Shown: positions 1 to 9,446 of the stretch, piece by piece | Numbering within the stretch: the stretch's first letter is position 1 | Layout: each line of letters starts with the position of its first letter | Origin: Pseudomonas wenzhouensis | GTDB taxonomy: Bacteria; Pseudomonadota; Gammaproteobacteria; Pseudomonadales; Pseudomonadaceae | NCBI RefSeq assembly: GCF_021029445.1 | Contig: NZ_CP072610.1 | Coordinates: 1,178,001-1,242,000 of the forward strand | Direction of reading: 5' to 3' | Length of the DNA stretch: 64,000 nucleotides | Program-made: the position numbers and the translations under genes | The notes under the pieces: model-generated | Told to the model about the DNA's origin: nothing | The model's database searches: none | What the model saw: the letters and a program-made list of their open reading frames with translations, nothing else

Positions 1-734
1 AGCAGCGGTTGCAGTTGCTCGCCGCTCTGGATCACCCAGCGCGCCAGGGTCTGGCGCGGGATCTCGACGCCGTGGCGGCTGAGCATCTTCTCGAAGCGGT
101 ACAGCGGGATGCCGTCGGCGTATTTGGTGGTCAGCAGCATCGCCAGCACACTGGGGCTGGCCAGGCTCTTCTCGATCAGTTGGGCCGGCTTGTCGGCAGT
201 GATCGGCGCCGCGTCGCAGGCCTTGCAGGCGTAGGTCTTGCGGATATGGCGGATGACCCGCACCTGCATCGGGATGATCTCCAGCTGCTCGCTGGTCTCC
301 TCGCCGATGACTTGTTTGCAGGCGCCACAGGCGCAAGTCAGCTCGTGCTCGGGCAGGTCGTGGATGACCTCGACACGCGGCAGGTTGGCCGGCAACGGCT
401 TGCGCTTGCCACGGCGCTTGACCGGCGCAACGATTTCTTCGGCTTCGGCTTCGGCTTCGGCTTCGGCTTCGGCTTCGGCTTCGGCTTCGCTTGGCGCGGC
501 GGACAGCGCTTCGATCAGCTCTTCGGCCTCGTTGAACATGGCCAACTGCGGCGAGTCGGTATCTTCAGGGCTGCGCTCGGACTTGGGCGAGAACAACTTG
601 TGGCGCAGCAGGGCGACCTGTTCCTGAAGTTGTTCTATGCGAGCATCTTTCGCAGCCGCCTGTTCACTGGCCAGCAGCAGTAAATGCTTGAGCAGGATTG
701 GGTCGTCAGGAAGGGGGGCGGGCACGGCGATCAT
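1..734 (-). CDS. tnpC: IS66-family transposase TnpC, partial (C-terminus beyond window)
   Basis: This is the N-terminal part of the IS66 DDE transposase. The translation starts at the ATG at 732-734 and follows the order of the complete copy at 49629-51143: leucine-zipper-like start, a [10 protein letters not shown] segment, a [19 protein letters not shown] segment, then the CACGAC zinc-binding region and CKAC. Sequence before about residue 20 differs from the complete copy, so the two belong to related but distinct IS66 elements. An acidic Glu-Ala stretch is expanded here (see the 437-490 repeat). The catalytic DDE core lies mostly outside the window. Confidence 0.9.
   Translation of the reverse strand, partial: MIAVPAPLPDDPILLKHLLLLASEQAAAKDARIEQLQEQVALLRHKLFSPKSERSPEDTDSPQLAMFNEAEELIEALSAAPSEAEAEAEAEAEAEAEAEEIVAPVKRRGKRKPLPANLPRVEVIHDLPEHELTCACGACKQVIGEETSEQLEIIPMQVRVIRHIRKTYACKACDAAPITADKPAQLIEKSLASPSVLAMLLTTKYADGIPLYRFEKMLSRHGVEIPRQTLARWVIQSGEQLQPL
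437..490 (-). repeat. CTTCGG hexanucleotide tandem repeat inside tnpC
   Basis: Eight perfect CTTCGG units followed by one CTTCGC unit lie in tnpC and encode an in-frame run of Glu-Ala dipeptides on the minus strand. The other IS66 copy in this window has only about three such units at the same place (49835-49855). Copy number has therefore changed by whole codon pairs without breaking the frame, as expected from slipped-strand mispairing. Confidence 0.9.
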
Positions 735-753
735 GGCCGTGGATTATACCGGC

Positions 754-1113
754 TCAGGTCACGAAACGCGGCGTCAGTATCTGGTGCGGACGGTTGCGCC
801 ACAGGTCGATGCCGTCGAGCAGCCAGTTCAACTCATCGACCGTCAGCTCGATGGCCTCGTCGCCGGCATCGGGCTTGGTCTTGAAGCGTTCGGCTTCCAA
901 ACGCTTGAGCCACAAGCAGAAGCCATTGCGCTCCCAGTAGAGGATCTTGACCTGACTGCGGGTGCGGTTGAGGAACACGAACAGCACGGGGTTGAACACT
1001 TCCACCTTGATGTCCAGCTCGACCAGAGCGGCCAGGCCGTTGATGGATTTGCGGAAATCGACGGGCTTTGGGTAGAGATAGACCTTCTGCACCTTGGCGT
1101 CGGGACGCATCAT
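754..1113 (-). CDS. tnpB: IS66-family accessory protein TnpB
   Basis: This 119-residue protein is the IS66 Orf2 (TnpB) family: it starts MMRPDAKVQKVYLYPKPVDF, continues with RKSINGLAALVELDIKV, and has the NRTRSQVKILYWERNGFCLW core. It is required along with TnpC for IS66 transposition, though its biochemical role is not settled. It lies immediately upstream of tnpC on the minus strand with about 20 bp between them. It is nearly identical to the complete copy at 49250-49609, differing only near the C-terminus (ILTPRFVT against VLTPRFVA). Confidence 0.93.
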   Translation of the reverse strand: MMRPDAKVQKVYLYPKPVDFRKSINGLAALVELDIKVEVFNPVLFVFLNRTRSQVKILYWERNGFCLWLKRLEAERFKTKPDAGDEAIELTVDELNWLLDGIDLWRNRPHQILTPRFVT

Positions 1114-1738
1114 GACGGAGCTCCACGGGAAAAAATGGGGAGCCCAGCATCCGGGAACGGACAGGTCAGTTGAAGGTGGGGTTTATGGAGCGGTTACGCC
1201 GGGTCGAACACCGCCACCTTGATATCCAACTCGACCAAGGCGGCCAGACCGTTGATGGATTTGCGGAAATCGACCGGCTTGGGGTAAAGGTAAACGGCTT
1301 TGACCTTGGGGTCGGGACGCATCATGGGCTGGGCTCCAGGAAAATCGGGAGCACAGCATCTGTGGGCCTTCACTTCACTTGAAGGTGTGGTTTGTGGAGC
1401 GGTTACGAGATAGACCTTCTGCACCTTGGCGTCGGGACGCATCATGACGGAGCTCCACGGGAAAAAATGGGGAGCCCAGCATCCGGGAACGGACAGGTCA
1501 GTTGAAGGTGGGGTTTATGGAGCGGTTACGCCGGGTCGAACACCGCCACCTTGATATCCAACTCGACCAAGGCGGCCAGACCGTTGATGGATTTGCGGAA
1601 ATCGACCGGCTTGGGGTAAAGGTAAACGGCTTTGACCTTGGGGTCGGGACGCATCATGGGCTGGGCTCCAGGAAAATCGGGAGCACAGCATCTGTGGGCC
1701 TTCACTTCACTTGAAGGTGTGGTTTGTGGAGCGGTTAC
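1075..1738. repeat. Two tandem copies of a 332-bp IS66 junction unit (1075-1406 and 1407-1738)
   Basis: The sequence from GAGATAGACC at 1075 repeats from 1407 with the same order and, by eye, no differences. Each unit holds the first codons of the element-A tnpB, its terminal repeat ending in GGTTAC, a fragment of a second IS66 tnpB, and that element's own terminal repeat, also ending in GGTTAC. The second copy ends exactly at 1738, where the broken GGDEF gene begins. The unit is therefore a duplicated IS-IS junction, not a gene. Confidence 0.92.
1199..1325 (-). pseudogene. IS66 element B tnpB fragment (first of two copies; second at 1531-1657)
   Basis: The minus strand encodes MMRPDPKVKAVYLYPKPVDF, then RKSINGLAALVELDIKVAVFDPA, and stops being TnpB where the element-A end begins. 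It differs from element A (DPKVKAV instead of DAKVQKV), so it is from a second, related IS66 element. Only about 43 codons remain. The duplicate is in the second 332-bp unit. Its flank carries an IS66-like terminal sequence, GGTTTGTGGAGCGGTTAC, ending at 1406 and 1738. Confidence 0.85.
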
Positions 1739-2270
1739 AAATTAAGCGCCTTGCATTCTATGATTCGTTAACAGGTCTTGCTAATAGAAGATTGTTGCAA
1801 GAACGATTAGGGCAACTACTATTATTAGCTAAAAGAGATAAATTTCCTATTGCATTGATGTATATAGATCTCGACGATTTCAAGTTACTAAATGATACTC
1901 AAGGTCATGAGGCAGGAGATCATTTACTTAAAGCCGTATCAAATCGATTAATAGAATCTGTTCGTGATAGCGATACGGTTTGCCGGTTTGGAGGTGACGA
2001 GTTTTTAATTATACTCTCTGGACGCAACCAAATTTTCTCTTCTGATGCTTGGGTTAAAAAATAGGCAAAAAAATAAGAGAACGACTAAGTTATCCTTACG
2101 ATCTAGGGGCCGAACCTTATATTTGTACTTCAAGTATTGGAGCCTACATTCATAAAGGCGAAAAACTTAGTTCAGATGAGATTATTAATAAAGCTGACCA
2201 GGCTATGTATATCGCAAAAAAGAAAAAGAACGCTTTCTATTTAGTTTCTGGTAATTATGCGTATGATTAG
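1739..2270 (+). pseudogene. Diguanylate cyclase (GGDEF) gene remnant, 5'-truncated and frameshifted
   Basis: From 1739 the plus strand encodes the start of a GGDEF domain (IKRLAFYDSLTGLANRRLL, then IDLDDFKLLNDTQGHEAGD and VCRFGGDEFLIIL). The frame stops at 2062-2064. It resumes without loss in the next frame (IGKKIRERLSYPYDLG, SSIGAYIHKGEK, KADQAMYIAKKKKN) to a stop at 2268-2270. One extra A in the A-run near 2056-2061 would restore a single frame. The 5' half is lost at the IS66 junction. The intact GGDEF motif implies the ancestor was an active cyclic-di-GMP synthase. The gene is AT-rich like the cassette to its right. An assembly error at the A-run is possible, but the missing 5' end makes it non-functional either way. 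Confidence 0.85.
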
Positions 2271-2449
2271 GTTGAAAAATTTTTATTTAAACGCATTGTT
2301 TTTAATTGTTAGATTTTTGTTTTGATGCGGGCTGTCCATTTTTCATTCATCGTTAATAGCGCTATCTGATGAAGAAGTAAAACACCTTCCAACAAATTAG
2401 GAGCGCTCTGGTAACAAATCCAATAAATAAAGGATTGTTGGTATAAAAA

Positions 2450-3739
2450 TTAGGGTTTCAATGCTTCAACCATTGACACGAGTTCACTGATACTCACATT
2501 CACACTCTCGATAACTTTTTCGACATGTTTGATCGATTCATGACCCTTTTTAGCTATCACATTGATCTCTTTTAAACCGATGTCAATTTTATCAATCAGC
2601 CCAGCATTTTCTTTGACTACTTCAGCAATGTCGGAGGTTGCGGAAGCCGATCTGGCGGCAAGCTTTCTTACTTCGTCTGCAACAACTGCGAACCCTCTGC
2701 CGGAATCTCCGGCTCTTGCAGCTTCAATCGCCGCATTAAGTGCCAATAAGTTTGTCTGATCTGCAATAGAACGTATGGTGGTTACTATTTCCTGAATATT
2801 CTTTGATTTCAGATTTAGCTCTTGTCCTACTTGTGCAGTATTTTCAACCTGTGATGCGATTTGAACACTGGTATTCACGCTGTTATCCAGCTCTCGCATT
2901 GCCGTTGTTGTTAACGCCGATGTCTTTTCGGATGTTTGCGCCGCGAGGTTCACTGTATTAATGGCGTTATTGACGCGCTCAGAAATATCTGACGCAAATT
3001 TTATCACTTTATAGACTTTACCTTGCCCATCAAGAATGGGGTTGTAAGTTGCTTCAAGCCAGACGCTCCTGCCAGACAGACTTCTTCTTAGAAATCGACC
3101 TGTCTGATAGTTACCGTTAGCCAAGTTGCGCCAGAAATTTGGGTTATCACGATAAAAGTTTTCATCACAGAAAATTTTGTGGTGTTTACCCTTTATCTGT
3201 TCCAGTTTGCAATCCATAGCATTAAGAAAATTCTGGTTAGCATTGGTGATTGTGCCATCCGGGGTAAATTCAATTACAGCCTGTGAGCGGTTAAGTGCTG
3301 TAAAAACAGCATTCTGCGACGCAGATTCGTTATGCTGCGCGGTGACATCAAAAGCCAATTTAACAACACGATACACCTTACCTTGTTCATCCTTAATTGG
3401 CACATAACGTGCGCCGACAAAGATAGTTTCTCTATTCTTCTTTATATATTTAAAGGTATCTCGCTGCGGTTTGTCCTCAAGGAGATTTCGCCAGAAGGTT
3501 ATATACTCGGGCCTCGATGTATAGGCAGTCTCAAACAAAATGCGGTGATGCTGGCCCAGAAGTTCCTGTTTACTGTACCCCATAAAGTCAGCAAACTTCT
3601 GACTCACTTCAAGTATTTCGCCTGAATGATTAAAAATCACCATCGCGGTAGCGTTTAACATGGCATTAAAGAGGAGTTTTTCATCAGAAACTTTTAGTGG
3701 TTCTGTTAAAGTGGGTGTTTTCTTTAGAAAGTCGAACAT
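2450..3739 (-). CDS. Soluble PAS-PAS methyl-accepting chemotaxis protein, BdlA-like
   Basis: This 429-residue protein has two PAS domains (about 20-135 and 140-255) and a C-terminal MCP signalling hairpin (about 270-429). The hairpin includes the conserved tip [20 protein letters not shown] followed by [14 protein letters not shown]. No membrane segment is visible, so it should be cytoplasmic. Length and architecture match BdlA, the Pseudomonas aeruginosa biofilm-dispersion sensor, which has two PAS domains plus an MCP domain. The PAS domains are of the type that often binds heme or FAD, but no ligand can be read from sequence. The gene starts 8 bp after the upstream phosphodiesterase gene, so the two are almost certainly co-transcribed. 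The inferred role is coupling a redox or oxygen signal and cyclic-di-GMP level to motility or dispersal. The AT-rich composition suggests transfer from another genus. Confidence 0.85.
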   Translation of the reverse strand: MFDFLKKTPTLTEPLKVSDEKLLFNAMLNATAMVIFNHSGEILEVSQKFADFMGYSKQELLGQHHRILFETAYTSRPEYITFWRNLLEDKPQRDTFKYIKKNRETIFVGARYVPIKDEQGKVYRVVKLAFDVTAQHNESASQNAVFTALNRSQAVIEFTPDGTITNANQNFLNAMDCKLEQIKGKHHKIFCDENFYRDNPNFWRNLANGNYQTGRFLRRSLSGRSVWLEATYNPILDGQGKVYKVIKFASDISERVNNAINTVNLAAQTSEKTSALTTTAMRELDNSVNTSVQIASQVENTAQVGQELNLKSKNIQEIVTTIRSIADQTNLLALNAAIEAARAGDSGRGFAVVADEVRKLAARSASATSDIAEVVKENAGLIDKIDIGLKEINVIAKKGHESIKHVEKVIESVNVSISELVSMVEALKP

Positions 3740-3747
3740 AATCAGTA

Positions 3748-6700
3748 TTATCTCTTATAGCTCAAAAGTAATTTTTCAAACTGCTCAACAGAGAGAGGTT
3801 TATCGAAGTAGTAACCTTGCCCCCAATCACAACCCAGTTCTGCCAGTAGCGTCGCAATTTCTTGAGTTTCAATTCCCTCAGCAAGAGTTTTCAAGCCAAA
3901 AATCTTTGCTGTTGAAATAATGGTTTTAACAATGGCGAGGTTTTTCTCATCTTCAAGTATTGACTTGATAAAGTGCATATCAATTTTCAGCACATCCGCA
4001 TTGATGTTTTTTAGATAACTTAATGAAGAATGCCCCATACCAAAGTCATCAATGGCAATCGCAAAACCTTTACTTCGTATCATATTTAAAGTTGATATTG
4101 CTTTATCGGGATCACGCATAAGCCCTGTTTCGGTAAGCTCAAGCTCAAAATCATTTGGCTCTAGCCCTGCGAGTTCTATCAAAGTTAAAAAACCATAAAT
4201 TGCAGACTCATCATCAAAGCTTTTCGCTGAAATATTAAGGGCGAGCTTGAAACGCAAATTTTCTTGCGAGAACATTTCTTTTTTCTGCCAACTGCGTTTC
4301 AGTTCAATAACACGTTCTAATACGAGATGCGTCAACTTATTGATTAACCCTCGCTCTTCAGCAATTGGAATAAAGGATCCTGGCGAAACTTCGCCAAGCT
4401 CTTCGTCTCTCCAGCGCACCAGAACCTCAGCACCGACTAACTTATGTGTTTTTAAACAAACTTGAGGTTGAAGGACGATTCGCAGATTATCAGGATAGGA
4501 GAGTAAGGTTCTCTCAAGTTGCTTTGAGATAATTGATTTTTTCTGAATCCTTTCACCCACTTCAATATTAAAATAGCAACTGGGTAAACCGGACTCTTTG
4601 GCCATATTAAGTGCTATATTGGCACCTCGTGTTATTGCATCAAAGGTATCCGCATCCTGAGGATATAAAGCAATTCCAGCTCTTACATTGATACTGACTT
4701 CACCCTCTAGGGTTTCGAGCGGCTCAGCGAGAGCTTGTTGTAACCTGTTGACCATTATTGATGCCGCATCGGGATTAGATAGAACGGCTGCAAGCGCAAA
4801 AAAATCAGAATTTAAACGGGCTAAGGAGTCAAACTCTCGATCTATGTCATTGACGATAGGTAAAGTCTGGCAGTCCTCGTTCTCAAAGATACAACGCACT
4901 AAAGTATCTGCGCCGCGGATGGTTTTTGCTAATCTGCGACCGACCGCTTGGATGACTGCATCACCCGCTTCGTATCCCATTGTTTCGTTAATATCTTCAA
5001 GATTAACCAGGTCGATATATATAATCGCGATGGTATATTGATGTCTATCTGCAATTTTAAGAAGGTATTTAACTCGTTCAGAGAATAAATTTTTATTAGC
5101 CAGTCCCGTTAGCTCATCAAAAAATGCCAATTGCTTGATGCGGTGCTCTTTGGCTTTAATGTCACTTAAATCGCGCCAAATTACCTTGATAGCGTTTTGT
5201 CCAAGGTAGATGACTGGAGTGAGCGTTACCTCTATCGGTATATGCTGACCTTGTTTAGTGATATGAAGCCATTCAAAACGCTGGTAGCCCTCTGTTGAGG
5301 CTTTATTTAAAAGAGCTTTGGCGAGCTCTTCGCTGTTGTTTTTACCCTGGCTCAATGGTGAAAATTGAATAGGCGACAAACCAATCAGCGCTTTGCGGTC
5401 AGACAAGCCAAAAAGTTTTGCGGCTGCATCATTACAATCAGTAATCACAAAATCTGGGCTGATTATGCCCATCGCATCCTCTGATTTATGCAGCAAATTC
5501 ACCAAGCGCTTTTCGTTTTCACTTTTGAGTCTTTCATAATCAAGCTGCGCTGAGATGTCACGAATTATATTGACAACGACTTTTTGGTTAAACGCGGTTT
5601 GTACAATCTGCATACTAATTTCTGCAGGATAGATGTTGCCATCCCCTTTGCGATGTTGGGTAACAAAATGCAGCAGCTCCACCTCACCTATTTTGAGCGG
5701 CTTCAAAAGCCGATCGAACGATTGTGCATCGTAGCTCGGCTTAAATTCGTAGGGCTTCATAATTTGTAGCATCGCCCAACTCCGCCCAAGTTGACGCTGT
5801 GCAGCAAGGTTGGCATATAAAATGTCCAACGTTTCGGCATCAAAAAATAGGACGGCATCAGCGATTTGATCAACAACGCTTTTAAAGCTGGTCAGTTCGT
5901 CCTGCCTCAAGCGCTCTTGAGTTATATCCAGCTCAACCGAAATATACCCCGAGTGCTCTCCAAGCTCATTAAACGTAGGGTTGCAACTGATGCGACTCCA
6001 GAAGGTCTCTCCACTCTTTCGATATTTAAGTAATTCAATTTCAATAGACTTTCTCTTTGCGACTGCTTTTTGTAACTTCAAAAGGTCAAAGCTGTTAGTC
6101 TGCGGCCCGGTTAATGTTGCCAACGGCGATTGACCCGCAAGCTCCTCCAAAGAATAACCAGAGATTCGTTCGAAGCCAGCATTACACCAAGTGATGTTGT
6201 AATCACAATCTAAGATCATTACCCCGTTCACAGTCTGTGTAGCAACTAATGCAAGGCGGGCGTTCTCTTCCAGTGTCAGAGCAAGTTTATTTTTAATCTC
6301 TCTTGCTTCAGACAGCGATTCCAAGGTTTCGAGGATGGGGTTCAGTTTCTCAACGTCAGATTGTTCATAGCCGTTGGCTGCGTTAGCCAGACCGACCATG
6401 CCAATCAACTTACCATTATGTTTAATTGGTAATCCAAGGAAGGAGGAGAGCTTGGGATGACCATGTGGTGTGCCACCAGCACGAGAATCATCCTGAGGAT
6501 TGTTTGAGATAACAGCTTGGCCGGTTGTTAATACTTCACCCAGTAAATTATGATGATTATGGAACTCTAAGCCATCCGCCTTACTTCTTTCATATAGCTC
6601 ACGGGTTTCATGATCCCAGCTGATATTTGTCAAGACGCGGACTTTCAGATATGGTCGTAGTTGCGAGTCTTCCAGCACCTCACCAATCAAACCGAACTGA

Positions 6701-7368
6701 CTATCTGTCAGAGCGATGAGTTCATTAAGTAAAAGGCTAAGTGCACTGTCATGCGACTCATTAAGTATAAAAGCGCGCTGAATCTTAGCGATGGCATTGC
6801 TGGTACGAATTTGAAAATCGTATTTGTCAGAAATCTGCTGCCTTGACTGCTCAAGTGTCTGGTGGCTAGCGTACATGTAGGCGTCAAAGGCTAGGGTGAT
6901 ATCCAGCAGCGCGACTTTGTAGAGCGCAGTTAACGTTGGCTCGATACGCTCCTTATCGCTATTCAATATCACACTGACGAATTTACAAACGAGATCTAAG
7001 TAAACACCGTAAGCCCCAATATACCATTGTGGCGTCAAACCAACTCTTTGGTGCGCAATGCCCACTCTAATACGATCTTGGGCGTAGTCGAATCCATAAT
7101 CGCCGGCAGTTAATTTCCTAAAGTACAGTTTTTGTGTCTCTTGAAGTTTGCTCATTAGGTTAACGTCACGCAGCATCTTCGATGCATGGTCAAACTTTAA
7201 AAGATGCTGATAAAAAGCATGAATAAGCTCATTCTCAAAGGCATAAAGTGGTTTGTGAATGGCTTCGAGCAATTTAATTTCGGTAGTTGAAAGATTAATA
7301 AGAGCTTTACGCTCATCAAAAGAGACGGGGTTGATGTTTAATCGCTTTAGTACTTCTACCACTCTCAT
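3748..7368 (-). CDS. Globin-coupled GAF-PAS-PAS-PAS-(GGDEF)-EAL cyclic-di-GMP phosphodiesterase
   Basis: This is a 1206-residue sensor. The N-terminal protoglobin (about 20-165) has the globin-coupled-sensor signature around the proximal His at residue 106 ([19 protein letters not shown]), so it should bind heme and sense O2. GAF (about 190-350), three PAS domains (about 367-745), GGDEF (about 755-925) and EAL (about 945-1195) follow. The GGDEF signature is degenerate: [12 protein letters not shown] stands where RxGGDEF should be, so synthase activity is unlikely. The EAL part keeps its catalytic residues (AEVLVRW with Val in place of Ala, [49 protein letters not shown]), so it should degrade cyclic-di-GMP. 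The ATG at 7368 sits directly downstream of an IS30 transposase gene, with which it shares an ATGA overlap. It is the first gene of an operon with the BdlA-like protein. Confidence 0.88.
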   Translation of the reverse strand: MRVVEVLKRLNINPVSFDERKALINLSTTEIKLLEAIHKPLYAFENELIHAFYQHLLKFDHASKMLRDVNLMSKLQETQKLYFRKLTAGDYGFDYAQDRIRVGIAHQRVGLTPQWYIGAYGVYLDLVCKFVSVILNSDKERIEPTLTALYKVALLDITLAFDAYMYASHQTLEQSRQQISDKYDFQIRTSNAIAKIQRAFILNESHDSALSLLLNELIALTDSQFGLIGEVLEDSQLRPYLKVRVLTNISWDHETRELYERSKADGLEFHNHHNLLGEVLTTGQAVISNNPQDDSRAGGTPHGHPKLSSFLGLPIKHNGKLIGMVGLANAANGYEQSDVEKLNPILETLESLSEAREIKNKLALTLEENARLALVATQTVNGVMILDCDYNITWCNAGFERISGYSLEELAGQSPLATLTGPQTNSFDLLKLQKAVAKRKSIEIELLKYRKSGETFWSRISCNPTFNELGEHSGYISVELDITQERLRQDELTSFKSVVDQIADAVLFFDAETLDILYANLAAQRQLGRSWAMLQIMKPYEFKPSYDAQSFDRLLKPLKIGEVELLHFVTQHRKGDGNIYPAEISMQIVQTAFNQKVVVNIIRDISAQLDYERLKSENEKRLVNLLHKSEDAMGIISPDFVITDCNDAAAKLFGLSDRKALIGLSPIQFSPLSQGKNNSEELAKALLNKASTEGYQRFEWLHITKQGQHIPIEVTLTPVIYLGQNAIKVIWRDLSDIKAKEHRIKQLAFFDELTGLANKNLFSERVKYLLKIADRHQYTIAIIYIDLVNLEDINETMGYEAGDAVIQAVGRRLAKTIRGADTLVRCIFENEDCQTLPIVNDIDREFDSLARLNSDFFALAAVLSNPDAASIMVNRLQQALAEPLETLEGEVSINVRAGIALYPQDADTFDAITRGANIALNMAKESGLPSCYFNIEVGERIQKKSIISKQLERTLLSYPDNLRIVLQPQVCLKTHKLVGAEVLVRWRDEELGEVSPGSFIPIAEERGLINKLTHLVLERVIELKRSWQKKEMFSQENLRFKLALNISAKSFDDESAIYGFLTLIELAGLEPNDFELELTETGLMRDPDKAISTLNMIRSKGFAIAIDDFGMGHSSLSYLKNINADVLKIDMHFIKSILEDEKNLAIVKTIISTAKIFGLKTLAEGIETQEIATLLAELGCDWGQGYYFDKPLSVEQFEKLLLSYKR

Positions 7369-8444
7369 AGCGCACCTGTCTTTACTTGGCGGTTGCAGGA
7401 GCTGAGTGCAACACGGTATTGAATTGAAGCCGGACCATCATGCCGCATTGCCATGGCATTTTGCATGACCTCTCCCATCACCTCGATGGGGCATTTGAAG
7501 TCGAAGCGCTTGCGCGGTCGCATGTTCAGTTGCAGCGCAATGGCGTCCAGCTCCTCCTGGCTATGTACCGACAGGTCTGTGCCCTTGGGCAAGTACTGGC
7601 GAATCAGGCCGTTGATGTTTTCGTTGCTGCCGCGCTGCCAGGGGCTGTGCGGGTCGCAAAAGTAGATCGCCACGCCGGTTCTTTGGGTGATCTCGGCGTG
7701 TCGTGCCATCTCCCGGCCCTGGTCGTAAGTCATGCTCTTGCGCATCTCCAGCGGCATGCTATTGAGCGCGGCGCTGAAGCCTTCAAGCGCCGAAGTCGCC
7801 GTCGCGTCGTTCATCTTCACCAACATCAGGTACCCACTGGTGCGTTCCACCAGCGTACCGACGGACGAGGCGTTGGCCTTACCCTTGATGAGGTCGCCTT
7901 CCCAATGCCCCGGCATCAGCCTGTCTTCAATCTCCGGCGGGCGCACATGAATACTGACCATCTCGGGGATCTGGCCGCGCCGATCCACGCCACCAGAGCG
8001 CGGCCGGCGCGTCGTCTTGCCTTGGCGCAGACAGATGATCAGCTCCTTACGCAGCTCGCCGACCGGCAAGGCATAGATGGCGTTATAGATCGTCTCGCGA
8101 CAGACGTAGGCATCTCTGAGGCTGGGAATGTTCATGCTGCGCAGCTTGCCGGCAATCTGCTCGGGAGACAAACGCTCGCGCAGCATATGGGCCACCAACT
8201 GAAAGCGCTCACCACCCGGCAACAGCTTTCGTTTCGGTCGACAACCTTGGCGGCGGGCCTGCATCTGCTGCTGGGTCATGCGGGCCGAGTAGCCACCACA
8301 GACATCTCGATTGCGGCGCAGCTCCCGGCTGATGGTCGAAGGGGATCGGGTGATCAAGCAAGCAATCTTGCGCAGGCTGAACCCTTGGGCACGGCTGATT
8401 TGAATGGTGGCGCGTTCTTCAACGCTGAGTTCGGAATAAGACAT
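7365..8444 (-). CDS. IS30-family transposase
   Basis: This is a 359-residue IS30-type DDE transposase, starting at MSYSELSVEERATIQ. The N-terminal helix-turn-helix is visible (QGFSLRKIACLITRSPSTIS, then RELRRN). Catalytic-core elements are GHWEGDLIKG, TYDQGREMARH and the PWQRGSNENINGLIRQYLPK block with the catalytic Glu. The C-terminus looks extended beyond the usual PASIQ-type ending by about 20 residues, because the natural IS end lies inside the frame. The stop codon TGA overlaps the ATG of the phosphodiesterase gene. An in-frame start 28 codons upstream exists but lies inside IS21 and is unlikely to be native. With its upstream flank lost, expression now depends on IS21. Confidence 0.9.
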   Translation of the reverse strand: MSYSELSVEERATIQISRAQGFSLRKIACLITRSPSTISRELRRNRDVCGGYSARMTQQQMQARRQGCRPKRKLLPGGERFQLVAHMLRERLSPEQIAGKLRSMNIPSLRDAYVCRETIYNAIYALPVGELRKELIICLRQGKTTRRPRSGGVDRRGQIPEMVSIHVRPPEIEDRLMPGHWEGDLIKGKANASSVGTLVERTSGYLMLVKMNDATATSALEGFSAALNSMPLEMRKSMTYDQGREMARHAEITQRTGVAIYFCDPHSPWQRGSNENINGLIRQYLPKGTDLSVHSQEELDAIALQLNMRPRKRFDFKCPIEVMGEVMQNAMAMRHDGPASIQYRVALSSCNRQVKTGAL

Positions 8445-8448
8445 AGGG
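7365..8448 (-). mobile_element. IS30-family element, upstream end removed by IS21
   Basis: The transposase gene's start codon (8442-8444) lies only 4 bp from the IS21 terminus at 8449. No IS30 inverted repeat or leader remains on that side. On the other side the reading frame runs past the likely IS end (a GAGTGCAACAC-containing stretch near 7405) into the next gene, so the exact right boundary is uncertain. The element is probably no longer mobile by itself. Confidence 0.6.
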
Positions 8449-8642
8449 TGTTGGCGCTGATGGAAAATTGACCCACCCTGCCGATTGAAATTTGACCCAG
8501 GGCGGATTGCTGATTTTGTTACCAGCAACTGTGGATAAGTCTACCAGCGCAGCTGCTGTTGCCCCCACTCCTTCGCTAGCCCAGTTCAGTTGTTTAAGAC
8601 CTGCCACACGCAGCCATGTAGCAGGCCGTCGTCACCATGAAA

Positions 8643-9446
8643 TCAGAACGACTCATCGTCCTCAGGTTCCTGGCCGCCCTTACGCTTTCGCTCCCGTGAT
8701 TTGATCTTGGCCTGGGCCGCCAAGCTACTGTGTTGCAGGCGATAGGACTCGTTACCGGTTTCGACGATGTGGCAGTGGTGGGTCAGCCGATCCAGCAGGG
8801 CGGTGGTCATCTTGGCGTCGCCGAACACGCTCGACCATTCGGCGAAGCTCAGGTTGGTGGTGATCACCACGCTGGTGTGTTCGTACAGCTTGGACAGCAG
8901 GTGAAACAGCAACGCACCGCCAGCCTGGCTGAACGGCAGATAACCCAGTTCGTCGAGGATGACCAGATCCATGCGCAGCAGTGCCTGGGCGATCCGCCCG
9001 GCTTTGCCGTCGTGTTTTTCGCGCTCCAGCAGATTGACCAGATCGACCGTGGAGTAGAAGCGCACGCGCTTGCCATGCCGGGTGATGCCGGACACGGCCA
9101 GTGCGGTGGCCAGGTGGGTTTTACCGGTGCCTGGGCCGCCGATCAGCACCACGTTCTGCGCGGTGTCGGTAAAGGCCAGGCTGGCCAGCTCGCTGATCAA
9201 GCGTGCGTCGGCGCTAGAGGCGTTGAAATCGAAGCTGGCCAGATCGCGGTGCATCGGCAGCTTGGCCATGTTCATCTGGTGGCTCACCGAGCGCATGGCG
9301 CGATCTGTGTGCTCTTGTTCCAGCAGGTGTTCGAGCAGCCACTTGGACGAGGCTGTGTTCGACTCACCCTGTGCAGTTAACTCCGCCCAGGCCGTGGCCA
9401 TGCCGTGCAGGCGCAGCTCCTTGAGTTCCGCCATCAAATCACGCAT
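8643..9446 (-). CDS. istB: IS21-family helper ATPase IstB
   Basis: This 267-residue AAA+ protein has Walker [12 protein letters not shown], Walker [14 protein letters not shown] and the sensor region [12 protein letters not shown]; its C-terminus is Lys/Arg-rich. IstB oligomerises on DNA and directs IstA to target sites. The start was placed at ATG 9446 because it overlaps the istA stop by 8 bp (ATGCGTGA), a usual IS21 arrangement giving translational coupling. It is only distantly similar to the IstB of the other IS21 elements in this window. Confidence 0.93.
   Translation of the reverse strand: MRDLMAELKELRLHGMATAWAELTAQGESNTASSKWLLEHLLEQEHTDRAMRSVSHQMNMAKLPMHRDLASFDFNASSADARLISELASLAFTDTAQNVVLIGGPGTGKTHLATALAVSGITRHGKRVRFYSTVDLVNLLEREKHDGKAGRIAQALLRMDLVILDELGYLPFSQAGGALLFHLLSKLYEHTSVVITTNLSFAEWSSVFGDAKMTTALLDRLTHHCHIVETGNESYRLQHSSLAAQAKIKSRERKRKGGQEPEDDESF

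Larger units (their letters stand above)
1..1198 (-). mobile_element. IS66-family element A, left-truncated by the window edge
   Basis: The element reads on the minus strand and holds tnpB and the 5' part of tnpC. Its visible end is at 1198, where the plus strand reads GGGGTTTATGGAGCGGTTAC. The complete IS66 at 49166-51185 ends in nearly the same sequence (GGGGTTTATGGAGCGCTTAC). The rest of tnpC and the other inverted repeat lie outside the window. No tnpA is visible. At 1198 it joins a fragment of a second IS66 tnpB, so it probably inserted into, or recombined with, an older IS66 copy. Confidence 0.85.

Noticed and set aside
238..627. Plus-strand open frame with Ser-Ala or Gly-Phe repeats over the CTTCGG tract
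   Set aside because: It is the antisense shadow of the IS66 tnpC Glu-Ala repeat, which matches the known family on the minus strand.
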